Assembly: GCA_002737625.1 (NCBI GenBank)
Contig: NSIB01000014.1
Coordinates: 1-33,103 of the forward strand
DNA from: Flavobacteriales bacterium
Lineage (GTDB): Bacteria; Bacteroidota; Bacteroidia; NS11-12g; UBA955
DNA: 33,103 nucleotides
Reading direction: 5' to 3'
The notes under the pieces were generated by a model. It made no database searches and was not told the DNA's origin. It saw only the letters and a program-made list of their open reading frames with translations. Both the position numbers and the translations under genes were made by a program. Numbering within the stretch: position 1 is the first letter of the stretch; the number at the start of each line of letters is the position of its first letter. This document shows positions 17,295 through 25,810 of this stretch, in pieces.

Positions 17295-18110
17295 ATGACC
17301 TCCAGTTTGTTGTTGCTGCAATTAAAAAACTACCTCATTCAGGTAGAGTTGCTCTGTAAAGAAGTCGGCTCATTTCAAATGCAGCACTGGCAAACGGTTA
17401 AGTCGGTTGACATTGCCGACAAAGGACTCAACCAATTGGTGAGTTTTGTTGACAAGGAATCAGAACAAAAACTCATGGATGGGTTATCGGCGATTTTGCC
17501 CGGTTCCTGTTTCATTGGGGAGGAATATAATCCCGACTCAGTTTTGAGCGACGAGCCCACCTGGATCATAGATCCGTTGGACGGGACAACCAATTTTTTG
17601 CATGGATTGCCCGTGTTTGCTGTAAGTATAGCCCTGTGGGATGCCGGAACGGCCCAATTGGGTGTCGTTCATGCCCCGGCGATGCAAGAAACTTTTACTG
17701 CGGTTCGCGGTGGTGGCGCCTATTTAAATGGCAAGGTTTTGCAACTCACGGGCGAATTGAATTTATCACAATCTCTTATCGCAACCGGTTTTCCTTATTA
17801 CGATTTTGAAAAAATGACACCCTATTTGGAGTTGTTGTCCGATTTGATGCGGAGCACCCACGGATTACGTAGAATGGGTTCGGCCGCCATCGATTTGGCA
17901 TATATGGCCGCGGGGCGTTTTGATGCATTTTACGAAATGGGTTTGGCCCCCTGGGATGTGGCGGCCGGCGTATTGTTGGTGGAAGAAGCCGGAGGATTTG
18001 TTTCGAATTTCTCGGGAGGATCATCTGTGTTGTTTCAGCGCGAAATCATCGCGGCACATCCTGCCCTTGCGAAGGAATTATTGCAGCGGGTGTCTGAAAA
18101 ATTGGCCTAG
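17295..18110 (+). CDS. Inositol-monophosphatase-family phosphatase
   Basis: The start at 17295 (MTSSLLLLQLKNYL, 271 residues) follows the previous stop by one base and is preferred to an upstream start inside the neighbour. Metal and catalytic motifs are intact: GEE (Glu76, Glu77), DPLDGTTNF from Asp93, and APWDVAAG with Asp221. This family of Mg2+-dependent phosphatases includes inositol-1-phosphatase (SuhB) and histidinol- or 3'-phosphoadenosine-phosphate phosphatases. The sequence looks most like the inositol-1-phosphatase branch, but the substrate cannot be fixed. It is probably co-transcribed with bacilliredoxin and, if bacillithiol is made here, could in principle act in a related pathway, though that is speculative. 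Confidence 0.92.
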   Translation: MTSSLLLLQLKNYLIQVELLCKEVGSFQMQHWQTVKSVDIADKGLNQLVSFVDKESEQKLMDGLSAILPGSCFIGEEYNPDSVLSDEPTWIIDPLDGTTNFLHGLPVFAVSIALWDAGTAQLGVVHAPAMQETFTAVRGGGAYLNGKVLQLTGELNLSQSLIATGFPYYDFEKMTPYLELLSDLMRSTHGLRRMGSAAIDLAYMAAGRFDAFYEMGLAPWDVAAGVLLVEEAGGFVSNFSGGSSVLFQREIIAAHPALAKELLQRVSEKLA

Positions 18111-18163
18111 CGTAAACTCAGTTTGGTAGCGCCCAAAATCAGGGCTAAATTGCAAGCAACGAA

Positions 18164-18823
18164 TTGGAATTATTTTTATCGATAGGGAAAGGAATTTGGT
18201 ATGGCTTTTTGATAGGCTTGTTGAGTTTTGGGCCGTCTTTTTTTACGCTGATACATACGGGAATTCAAGGCGGGAAGAGACAAGGAATGCAGGTTGCGTT
18301 GGGGATTTTCCTCAGTGAGATGTTTGTGGCATTGCTTTGCTTCTTTGGGTTATCTCACTATTTTATGTCACCCATATTTAAATTGATTTTTACGGGTTTG
18401 GCCGCCGCCGCAATTTTGTACTTGGGTCTTACCGCGATATTTAGTAAAAATCACAAAATTCCTGAAATCACCGTCAAAGGCAGTAGTTCTGTATATCGAG
18501 GTTTCTTCATGAACATCATCAATCCTTTTGTGATGCTGCTTTGGGTGAGTGTTATTGCTACTTTGAGTGTGGGCTATGAAGGCGAATCTCTTCAAGATCG
18601 TTTGCCCATTTTGGTTGAGTTAGTTACAATTTTATGTACTTTGCTTTGTCTGGACTTGGGGAAAGTGTATCTCAGTGAATACATCGGCCGGAAGTTGAGC
18701 GAAAGCGTTTATGCGTTGGTGAATCGTTATTTTGGTGTGATATTGTCGGGCATCGGTTTGTATTTTGCCTATCATTTCGTACTCTTGTTAACGACTTGGA
18801 TTCAGGTGGCTAAGCCCCATTGA
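18164..18823 (+). CDS. LysE/RhtB-family amino-acid exporter-like membrane protein
   Basis: The 219-residue protein has about six hydrophobic segments and the LysE/RhtB layout: GFLIGLLSFGPSFFTLIHTGIQGGKRQGMQVALGI at the N-terminus, a charged loop near residue 95, then RGFFMNIINPFVMLLWVSV, and a C-terminal pair of membrane segments (YFGVILSGIGLYFAYHFV). Members export amino acids or similar metabolites. The only start in frame before the first membrane segment is TTG at 18164, an uncommon choice, so translation may be weak or the true start non-standard. It follows the phosphatase gene by 53 bases and precedes a transporter gene by 54 bases. Confidence 0.82.
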   Translation: MELFLSIGKGIWYGFLIGLLSFGPSFFTLIHTGIQGGKRQGMQVALGIFLSEMFVALLCFFGLSHYFMSPIFKLIFTGLAAAAILYLGLTAIFSKNHKIPEITVKGSSSVYRGFFMNIINPFVMLLWVSVIATLSVGYEGESLQDRLPILVELVTILCTLLCLDLGKVYLSEYIGRKLSESVYALVNRYFGVILSGIGLYFAYHFVLLLTTWIQVAKPH

Positions 18824-18877
18824 TTTTGTGGGTAGGGCGCAGGATTTCTTGATTCATTTTGGGCTAAGGCAATACCT

Positions 18878-19786
18878 ATGATCAATATCAATTTTCTCCT
18901 CAACATTGTTCTGTCCTTGATTATGTTTGGGTTGGGATTGTCCTTGAAAAAGGAGGATTTTCAGCAATTGTTTGATCAGCCAAAGAGTTTGGCGATTGGT
19001 TTATTTGCCCAAATGGTGATTTTGCCTTTTGTCGCTGCTTTCATTGTGATGCAGAGCCCTTTGCCGCCCGAAATGCAGGTGGGCATTATGATATTGAGTT
19101 TATGTCCGGGCGGAATCACCTCAAATCTAGTGAGTTATTTTGTGAAGGGAAATGTGGCCTTGGCGGTATCGCTTACAGTAAGTAATGCTTTGCTATCACT
19201 GATCTCTATACCCCTGGTTGTGAATTTGTGTCTGCGATATTTCATGAATGATGTGGGTGCTGAGGTTGTGTATTTGCCCTTTTGGAATACGTTGTTTGAG
19301 ATTTTTTTGGTTACCATTATTCCTGCGTTGTTGGGGATGTCGGCCAAACGAAAGTTTGGCCGCAACGTTACCCGAATTAGCAAATGGGTGAATATCATCT
19401 TGCCCTTATTATTATTATGTGTGTTTGGATTCAAATTTTTGGCCGGCAGTCAGCATGGGGGAACGGATATGTCCGCCGCGGATATTTGGCTGCTCTCCCC
19501 TTACGTGATTTCTCTAAATGTACTTTCAATGCTGGTGGGTTTTATCGTGGGTATTCCCCTGCGGTTGAGTTATAGAAATAGGATCACCATTGCCATCGAG
19601 GTGGGATTGCACAATACGGCGTTGGCGCTGATTATTGCAGGTGAAAAGTTGCACAACTCTGGGATGGAAAAGCCGGCGTTGGTTTATGCCTTGTATTCGT
19701 TTTTTGTGACGTTCTCCGTGGCTTATTTACTCGTGCTGATTCGCGAGAAAGTGCTGAAAAAAAGCCTCGATCTCACCAATGACTGA
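18878..19786 (+). CDS. BASS-family (bile acid:sodium symporter-like) transporter
   Basis: The 302-residue protein has nine to ten hydrophobic segments. Family signatures are the opening NIVLSLIMFGLGLSLKKEDF, the sodium-site motif ILSLCPGGITSNLVSYFVKGN, and IAIEVGLHNTALALII near the C-terminus. These proteins use a sodium gradient to move organic anions such as bile acids, pantoate or keto acids; the substrate here is unknown. The last 20 codons overlap the last codons of nadD on the opposite strand by 60 bases (19727-19786). An in-frame hairpin with a GAAA loop lies at 19341-19362. Confidence 0.92.
   Translation: MININFLLNIVLSLIMFGLGLSLKKEDFQQLFDQPKSLAIGLFAQMVILPFVAAFIVMQSPLPPEMQVGIMILSLCPGGITSNLVSYFVKGNVALAVSLTVSNALLSLISIPLVVNLCLRYFMNDVGAEVVYLPFWNTLFEIFLVTIIPALLGMSAKRKFGRNVTRISKWVNIILPLLLLCVFGFKFLAGSQHGGTDMSAADIWLLSPYVISLNVLSMLVGFIVGIPLRLSYRNRITIAIEVGLHNTALALIIAGEKLHNSGMEKPALVYALYSFFVTFSVAYLLVLIREKVLKKSLDLTND
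19341..19362. repeat. Palindrome with GAAA loop inside the BASS transporter gene
   Basis: Nine-base arms CGGCCAAAC and GTTTGGCCG enclose a GAAA tetraloop. It codes for SAKRKFGRN, a cytoplasmic loop of the transporter. The inner arm bases resemble the CGGCCAAAG core of the element at 13441-13492. Confidence 0.55.
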
Positions 19787-20317
19787 TTGAGGGACTAGAT
19801 GATCGATCGGTTTATGATTTGCCAATAGATCTCTGATTTCCGTAGCCGAAATATGCAGCAGCGGCGCATCGTACCAGGTAGCTCCAAATGGAATGGGTTC
19901 TATGGGTTTTGGATAACCGGGCCTGGCATAAACATGCAGCGGACAAATTTTTGCAAGTTCTTCTGCGTGATTCCAAGAGTGAAAATTCTGAAGATTGTCT
20001 GCACCCATAATCAATGAAAATTGGTGTTGAGGAAATGCTTGATATAAGTGTGTTACGGTGCGGTGTGTATAGCTAGGTATTCCCAAATGAAATTCAACAG
20101 CACTACAATCCAACCCTTTTTCCCCATGAATCGCTTTTTGTACCCAACTCAGTCGTAGGTCGGCGGGCACCAATGTTTCTTCCGATTTGTGAGGATTTAG
20201 CGGCGATGGAATCATCCAAATGGCATCAAACTTCCCCAATAGATAAAAGTAATGCGCCACCTGTAAATGACCAAAATGGATGGGGTTGAATGAGCCAAAA
20301 TAGAGTCCAATGCGCAT
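19727..20317 (-). CDS. nadD: Nicotinate-nucleotide adenylyltransferase
   Basis: The 196-residue protein has the nucleotidyltransferase motif GSFNPIHFGH (His14, His17) at the N-terminus, PSPLNPHK, FSLIMGADNLQNFHSW, and the C-terminal ISATEIRDLL of the SxTxxR type. It adenylates nicotinate mononucleotide to deamido-NAD in cytoplasmic NAD synthesis. Length and motif spacing are normal. It follows gmk by 11 bases on the same strand. Its 3' end overlaps the convergent transporter gene by 60 bases. Confidence 0.96.
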   Translation of the reverse strand: MRIGLYFGSFNPIHFGHLQVAHYFYLLGKFDAIWMIPSPLNPHKSEETLVPADLRLSWVQKAIHGEKGLDCSAVEFHLGIPSYTHRTVTHLYQAFPQHQFSLIMGADNLQNFHSWNHAEELAKICPLHVYARPGYPKPIEPIPFGATWYDAPLLHISATEIRDLLANHKPIDHLVPQSVIGEIEAFFQHFLANQHE

Positions 20318-20328
20318 GCTACCTCTCT

Positions 20329-20895
20329 TTATTTTTGAATGAATTCACTCACCAATTTTTCACACGTAGCAAATGTCTCTTCTAGTATGTCGTTCACCAC
20401 AATTGTGTCGTATTGTGACTCAAAACTGAGTTCATAATTGGCTTTGGCGATGCGTTCTTGGAGTTGGTGTTCTACTTCAGTACTGCGCTTGGTTAGGCGC
20501 TCCATGAGGATATCCAAGCTGGGCGGTCTCAAAAATACTGCCAACGCTTGGTCGCCAAATTTGCGCTTTAGGTTCAGGCCTCCTTTTACATCGACATCAA
20601 AAACGACGGCTTTTCCTTCGGCCCAAATCTTTTTAACCTCAGACCAAAGTGTGCCATAAAGAATGCCGGCATACACTTCTTCGTGTTCTAAAAATTGGTT
20701 ATCGGCAACGTTTTGATTAAAATCTTCTATTGATAGGAAATAATATTCTCTACCATTGATTTCGCCCGGTCTTGGACTTCGGGTTGTAGCGCTTATGGAA
20801 AATGCAAGTTGATCGCTCATAAACCCGAGCAAGTGTTTTACCACTGTGGTTTTCCCTGAGCCAGAGGGGGCAGAAAAGATGATGAGTTTTTCCAA
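20329..20895 (-). CDS. gmk: Guanylate kinase
   Basis: The 188-residue protein has the P-loop APSGSGKTT at the N-terminus, the GMP-binding segment SATTRSPRPGEINGREYYF, LEHEEVYAGILYGT, VVFDVDVKGG and FLRPPSLDILMERL with KRST. It phosphorylates GMP to GDP in the cytoplasm. Length is typical. It is the first gene of a leftward pair with nadD and is divergent from the secreted-protein gene at 20997. Confidence 0.97.
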   Translation of the reverse strand: MEKLIIFSAPSGSGKTTVVKHLLGFMSDQLAFSISATTRSPRPGEINGREYYFLSIEDFNQNVADNQFLEHEEVYAGILYGTLWSEVKKIWAEGKAVVFDVDVKGGLNLKRKFGDQALAVFLRPPSLDILMERLTKRSTEVEHQLQERIAKANYELSFESQYDTIVVNDILEETFATCEKLVSEFIQK

Positions 20896-20938
20896 TTGAT
20901 TAGAGAAATACCTTCCGGCTGTAAAGGTCGGTATTTTT

Positions 20939-20971
20939 TTTGCGTTTAATCCAACGAATACACGAATTTTG
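20939..20971 (+). promoter_or_regulatory. Candidate promoter of the two-gene secreted-protein operon
   Basis: A TTTG -33 element (20939-20942) is followed after 21 bases by GAATTTTG (20964-20971), one mismatch from TAnnTTTG. The leader to the ATG at 20997 would be about 19 bases. Position and spacing fit the Bacteroidota pattern, but the first -7 base is wrong. Confidence 0.4.
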
Positions 20972-20996
20972 TCGTCTATAGTTATACGAAGAAAAC

Positions 20997-23765
20997 ATGC
21001 AGTTGGGTATTAATCGAATTATTTTTAAAACAGTTCTAATTTTCCTAGTGGGGTTTGGGTTGTTTGGGGGAGTGAAATCACAAGGGATTTGTTATCCATT
21101 TATCAAGCGACAGTATTTTACGAATACAGACAAAGTGGGATTGTCGAATATGTCAACCACTTCAGTTTCTGGCGATTCAAAAGGATTTTGGGTGGCTGGT
21201 CATGGCAGTGTTTCGGGTTCAAATCATCAGGATGGATTTTTAATGCGATTTAACGACACTGGGAAATTTGTTTCAAGTCTTCGTTATGGAGTGAAGGGTT
21301 TTGCCAATGCGAACGAGGCCATCAACGATGTGGTTGTTACGCCAACCGGCGGCGCAGTTGTGGTGGGGTCATCTGCAGTATCAGCAATAAATACCTCGTT
21401 GGGTGTAGTTTCCTATTTTTCGGCCAATGGAAAGTTGAAGTGGACAAAACAAACGCCAAGTTCGTCCAGAACAGGTCAGTCTGATATTTTAATGCGTGCC
21501 TTGGTTTATGATGCCAATACAATTGTAGTAGTAGGAGAAGGTAGGCAGCAAACGGGTAAATCGAATATTATCGCAGCACTTTTAGATTCTACAGGTGTAA
21601 CCAAGTGGAGTTTGAATCTTGATTTAAATAATACGGAGCATCACGCCTACGGAATTGCTCGTGTAGGCAATGAATGGGTGATAACCGGTTGGTGCAGAAC
21701 CTTACAAACATATCCGTTTGCGGCTTTCATCAGAAATGATGGTACAGTAAGAAAAGTGTGGAAGGGGACTAGTAATGGCATCAATCAATTTGGTCATGTC
21801 GTGGTAGCACCCGGTGGAACAATTTATGCCATCGGAACTACAGGGGCTGGTCTAACAGCTAATGTGGTGGTGTGCGCTTTTACCGCAAATGGTAACAGGA
21901 AATGGTCACGTAGCATCGGTACGAATAATGTCGCCGAGGGTGGTCAGCATGCCTATTTTGAAGGATCTTCCTTGTGGGTGGGTTCAACCTATCAGACGTT
22001 TACCAATACCCGAATGTTGTTGTTTCAGATTGATACAGCTACAGGCGCAACCATACAGAATCAGAAAATACTTAGCAACGGGAATGTCAACTTTTCAACA
22101 GTAGCAACATTTTCATCCAGGAATTTCTTCGCCCGATCTAAGGGCGGTGTAGTGGCCCTCGGAGTGGATAATGCTGCTGGAGTGCACAACAATTTCATGA
22201 TCAACAGTCCATGCAATAGCACATGTGGAACGAGCACATCTACCGCAACAAATTCCGCACTGACATGGACATGGGATTCAACTAAATACACTTTAAGGTC
22301 GTTTGGTGATGTGGCATCGTTGACATTTGATACCGCGAGTTATTCGATTTCTCAGGCGGTAAATTGTACTCAGGCTTGTCCATTGCCAATTAAAACGATA
22401 ACATCGCCTTTGGTTCTTTGTCCAAGTACAAGCAGTGTTTCAACGGATGCTACCCAGGTTTTGGCGGAATCTTATGCTTGGAAGGATGGGAGCACATCAC
22501 CACAGAGAAGTTTTACTGCGGCGGGAACATTTTATCTGACATCGAAAAATGCTTGCGGAAGTCGTGAGGACACCTTGATCGTTGGTAGTGCTTCGGCGCC
22601 AACCAAGCCCAACTTGAAGGATACGCTATTTTGCAAGAGTCCATTTAGTTATTCCATTGATGTGTCGCAACCGTTTGCCAAATACGTGTGGGACAATGGT
22701 AGTACACTGAGCAAGCGCACTTTTACCAAGCCGGGTGTTTTTTGGCTTGACACACGAAATGCCTGCGGAAGTCGGGTAGATTCTGTTCGATTTAAAATCT
22801 TATTGCCGCCTGTAAGCCCTAAATTGTTGGACACGGTATTTTGCATTGGCAAATCTGTTAATGTGACGTTCCCGAGGGTTCTTCAAAGTTTGTATACATG
22901 GCCTGATGGGGATACGATGGTTCCGAAATCATTTAATGGGTCGGGCACTGTGGTGTTGAAGGTTTCCAATTTCTGTGGCGTTGCGTATGATACTTTTGAC
23001 GTGAAGGTTAAGTTACCACCAACCAAATCTCGTGTGAAGGATACCACTTTTTGCAGTTCTATGTTTGGTTGGGATTTGAATATGACCCAGCCGAATGTGG
23101 CCGCGTATTTGTGGGATGATTTAACGGTTGGACCCAAGCGTTTGATTACAGGCAGCGGGAAATTTTATCTCACGCTAACAAATGCTTGTGGGGTACGGAC
23201 GGATACATTTAAAATTATGATTGATACCTTTCCCGAGCGGAGATTGGTGAGTGAAGAATACTTCTGCGGGGGAACACCTTATATCCTAAAGGGACGTCAG
23301 TTTTCCGGATACAGTAAGTATTTATGGAACACGGGTGCAAAAACGGGGGATTTGAGTGTCACGCAATCGGGTACTTATATTTTACATACGGAGAACGCTT
23401 GTGGAAAGCGGGACGATACGGTTCAGGTTTATGCGCTGAGATGTGATTGTAAGATGTGGATGCCAACGGCGCTCACGCCATTCGGTAGTCAGGGTTTGAA
23501 CGATGAGGTGCGTCCGATGTTTGTGGATGACTGGGGCAAGCCTTGTGCGGTAAAAACAGGGTATTGGAGTGTATATAATAGATGGGGTGGTTGCGTATTT
23601 GATAAACGTCCGATAGCAGAAAGTTGGAATGGAATTTATATGGATCAGCCGGTTCAATCGGGGATTTATGTGTATATTGTTCACGTGATATTTGATGAAA
23701 CGGTTTCTGGTTTTAGGAACATGGATAAGCAGGGGACATTTTTAGTAATAGAAGGAAATAAATAG
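20997..23765 (+). CDS. Secreted beta-propeller-like protein with Ig-like repeats and CHU_C domain
   Basis: The 922-residue protein has a signal peptide (KTVLIFLVGFGLFGGVKSQG). Residues about 40-400 contain repeated short blocks (GFWVAGHGSVSG, GAVVVGSSAVS, TIVVVGEG, WVITGWC, TIYAIGTTG) of a PQQ- or Kelch-like propeller. Residues about 461-815 hold five Ig-like repeats of about 70 residues, each with a Cys, a (Y/K)xW segment and an N-(A/F)-CG block near the end. The last 107 residues (from Cys816: WMPTALTPFGSQGLNDEVRP, WSVYNRWGGCVFD, WNGIYMDQPVQSGIYVYIV) form the gliding-motility-associated CHU_C type T9SS domain. It is probably displayed at the cell surface. The natural ligand is unknown. The next gene follows after 12 bases. 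Confidence 0.9.
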   Translation: MQLGINRIIFKTVLIFLVGFGLFGGVKSQGICYPFIKRQYFTNTDKVGLSNMSTTSVSGDSKGFWVAGHGSVSGSNHQDGFLMRFNDTGKFVSSLRYGVKGFANANEAINDVVVTPTGGAVVVGSSAVSAINTSLGVVSYFSANGKLKWTKQTPSSSRTGQSDILMRALVYDANTIVVVGEGRQQTGKSNIIAALLDSTGVTKWSLNLDLNNTEHHAYGIARVGNEWVITGWCRTLQTYPFAAFIRNDGTVRKVWKGTSNGINQFGHVVVAPGGTIYAIGTTGAGLTANVVVCAFTANGNRKWSRSIGTNNVAEGGQHAYFEGSSLWVGSTYQTFTNTRMLLFQIDTATGATIQNQKILSNGNVNFSTVATFSSRNFFARSKGGVVALGVDNAAGVHNNFMINSPCNSTCGTSTSTATNSALTWTWDSTKYTLRSFGDVASLTFDTASYSISQAVNCTQACPLPIKTITSPLVLCPSTSSVSTDATQVLAESYAWKDGSTSPQRSFTAAGTFYLTSKNACGSREDTLIVGSASAPTKPNLKDTLFCKSPFSYSIDVSQPFAKYVWDNGSTLSKRTFTKPGVFWLDTRNACGSRVDSVRFKILLPPVSPKLLDTVFCIGKSVNVTFPRVLQSLYTWPDGDTMVPKSFNGSGTVVLKVSNFCGVAYDTFDVKVKLPPTKSRVKDTTFCSSMFGWDLNMTQPNVAAYLWDDLTVGPKRLITGSGKFYLTLTNACGVRTDTFKIMIDTFPERRLVSEEYFCGGTPYILKGRQFSGYSKYLWNTGAKTGDLSVTQSGTYILHTENACGKRDDTVQVYALRCDCKMWMPTALTPFGSQGLNDEVRPMFVDDWGKPCAVKTGYWSVYNRWGGCVFDKRPIAESWNGIYMDQPVQSGIYVYIVHVIFDETVSGFRNMDKQGTFLVIEGNK

Positions 23766-23777
23766 AAAAACACAATT

Positions 23778-25685
23778 ATGAAAAAAATAATTACTTATGT
23801 AATCGCGGGATGCTTGGCGATATCAGGCAGCGATTTATTTGGACAAACGACCACGGGCGAAGGGTTTGAGAGCGCAACGGCGTTTCCACCAACGGGTTGG
23901 CAAACGGTGGGTGGAGGCTTTGGTGGCCCTACTTGGTCCAGAAGAACGACTGCAAATGCAGGTACAACGCCAGTGGCTAAGCCATTTGGGGGGTCTGCTA
24001 TGGCGAGATTTTCATCGAACAATGCAACTGCTGGAGGAACACAGACTTTGGGGTCGCCTGTCATTGATTTGAGTAAAAGAGGAACTGCCAATTCATATAT
24101 TTCATTGTATATGTATCGCGATTCGATTTACAAAGGGGATGATTCAGTATCCGTTTGGTTTAATACATCGCGTAGTTTAACAGGGGCTAAACGCTTGGGT
24201 GGTATCGCTAGATATTGTCGCAAGACCATGCCTGATTCGGTATCTAACGGTTGGTATAAATATTCTTTTGCTATTCCTTCTTCTTACACAGGAACTGCAA
24301 ACTACTTCTTGATTCAGGCTACGGCTAGAGGTGGTGCTCAGGGCGGTCATATTTTTATTGATAGTGTAACATGGGATGCATATCCTACGTTTTGTGACGG
24401 TACACCCAATTCGGGTACTTTGAGTGCTTCCACTTATTATGTATGTGGTGCTGTGGGTCCGGCTACGATTACTTTGGCGGGAAATACAGCTTCAACTGGG
24501 ATTTCTATCAAATATCAGACATCAACAGATTCTGCGACCTTTACTACAAATGCTTGGACGACCAATGTGAATACAGGAAATTTCAGTGCGGCCATTGGTA
24601 AATACCGATACATTCGTGCGATAGTTACATGTTCAAAAAGCGGATTGGTTGATACTTCAAATTGTATTCGCCTTTGGATCGACAATACGGCAACGGCGCC
24701 TACAATTACTGTGACTCCAGCAAATGCAACGCTTTGTGCGGGTGCTACGGTGGCTGCGAAATTGGTTGCTAGTGGTGCGTTGACATACAGCTGGACGCCT
24801 ACAACAGGTTTGAGTTCAAACACTGGCGATACTATGTATGCTTTGCCTTCGGCATCAACTTTTTATACGGTTGCAGGGATCGACGATAAGGGATGTACTG
24901 GACAGCGAAATGTGTTTGTTCAGATTCAGAATGGACCAACTGTTACATTAACGGCTACAGATACCATGGTTTGTGAGGGTGATTCTGTTAAATTGACAGC
25001 TACGGTACCGCCGGTGGGTGGTCCCCCGCAGACCTATACTTACTCGTGGAGTACGGGTTCAATCATAAATACCACGTTTGCGAAGGCCAATGGTGCGAGT
25101 TCTAGCTATCAAGTGAGTGTGAAAAATGCTGCGGGTTGTGAAACTAAAGTTTCTAAAACAATTTTTGGTGTGTTGAAGCCTGTGAATACCTTTAAGTATA
25201 CTGTTATAGGCGGTAGGAAGGTGCAATTTGATTTTACGGGAAGCAATGCTAAGTCGGTATATTGGAATTTTAGTGACGGAAATGAGAGTTTTCAAACAAC
25301 AACAACTTATACTTTCAGTGCAGATGGTACTTTTAAAGTGATGTTGGTTGCGTATAATCCTCCATGTAAATCAGATACTGTGTATTTGAACGTGAAAGTA
25401 ACTACGGTTCCAAGTGCGATCAACAATGTGGTTTTGGCGGATTTGAATATGCGTCCAAATCCAAGCAATGATCAGGCATATATTACTTTTAACGGTATGG
25501 AGTCAAATGTTGGGGTGATGGTATTGGATGCGATGGGAAGAGTGGTATACCGCAATAACTACGATGTAGTTGATGGTTATAAAGGGATTTGGATTCCTAC
25601 TGAGGCTTTGAGTAATGGATTATATCAAGTGAGAATTGGTTGTGGTAAGGGTGTTAGCACCTTGGGCTTGCAAGTGGCTCATTAA
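23778..25685 (+). CDS. Multidomain secreted protein with T9SS type A sorting domain
   Basis: The 635-residue protein has a signal peptide (MKKIITYVIAGCLAISGSDLFGQ). The N-terminal domain (about 25-205) looks like a lectin-like or MAM-like jelly roll: EGFESATAFPPTGWQ, GSAMARFSSN, SPVIDLSKR, IFIDSVTWDAYP. Ig-like modules follow at about 210-385 and 390-470, then a PKD domain at about 474-545 (VYWNFSDGNESF, TFSADGTFKVMLVAYN). From about residue 553 there is a type A T9SS signal (LNMRPNPSNDQAY, LDAMGRVVYRNNYD, NGLYQVRIGCGKG). It is probably surface-attached or released and may bind carbohydrate or protein. It lies 12 bases after the CHU_C gene and ends at a strong terminator. Confidence 0.88.
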   Translation: MKKIITYVIAGCLAISGSDLFGQTTTGEGFESATAFPPTGWQTVGGGFGGPTWSRRTTANAGTTPVAKPFGGSAMARFSSNNATAGGTQTLGSPVIDLSKRGTANSYISLYMYRDSIYKGDDSVSVWFNTSRSLTGAKRLGGIARYCRKTMPDSVSNGWYKYSFAIPSSYTGTANYFLIQATARGGAQGGHIFIDSVTWDAYPTFCDGTPNSGTLSASTYYVCGAVGPATITLAGNTASTGISIKYQTSTDSATFTTNAWTTNVNTGNFSAAIGKYRYIRAIVTCSKSGLVDTSNCIRLWIDNTATAPTITVTPANATLCAGATVAAKLVASGALTYSWTPTTGLSSNTGDTMYALPSASTFYTVAGIDDKGCTGQRNVFVQIQNGPTVTLTATDTMVCEGDSVKLTATVPPVGGPPQTYTYSWSTGSIINTTFAKANGASSSYQVSVKNAAGCETKVSKTIFGVLKPVNTFKYTVIGGRKVQFDFTGSNAKSVYWNFSDGNESFQTTTTYTFSADGTFKVMLVAYNPPCKSDTVYLNVKVTTVPSAINNVVLADLNMRPNPSNDQAYITFNGMESNVGVMVLDAMGRVVYRNNYDVVDGYKGIWIPTEALSNGLYQVRIGCGKGVSTLGLQVAH

Positions 25686-25705
25686 TAGATGGATTGAAAA
25701 TTTTT

Positions 25706-25743
25706 AAAAGGGGAGGGGGCCGCAGGCCCCCTCCCCTTTTTTT
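25706..25743. terminator. Strong GC-rich intrinsic terminator
   Basis: A perfect 16-pair stem (25706-25721 with 25725-25740, including outer A-T pairs) closes a GCA triloop and is followed by further T residues. It ends the two-gene secreted-protein unit and, thanks to its A-rich left flank, may also end leftward transcripts from the SGNH-LysM gene. Confidence 0.92.
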
Positions 25744-25810
25744 ATGATTTAGGGATCACGAAGATTTCTTCGCGATAGACATATCAATACAATTATGATT
25801 TGGGAATCAC
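25744..25810. repeat. Imperfect direct repeat covering the end of the SGNH-LysM gene
   Basis: The 17-base segment at 25743-25759 matches 15 of 17 bases of 25794-25810, which encodes the last codons of the SGNH-LysM gene. On the reverse strand the downstream copy reads in frame as EEIFVIPKS and a stop, compared with KLVIPKS and a stop in the gene. The copies are 51 bases apart. This looks like a remnant of a duplicated or older LysM gene end. Confidence 0.5.
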
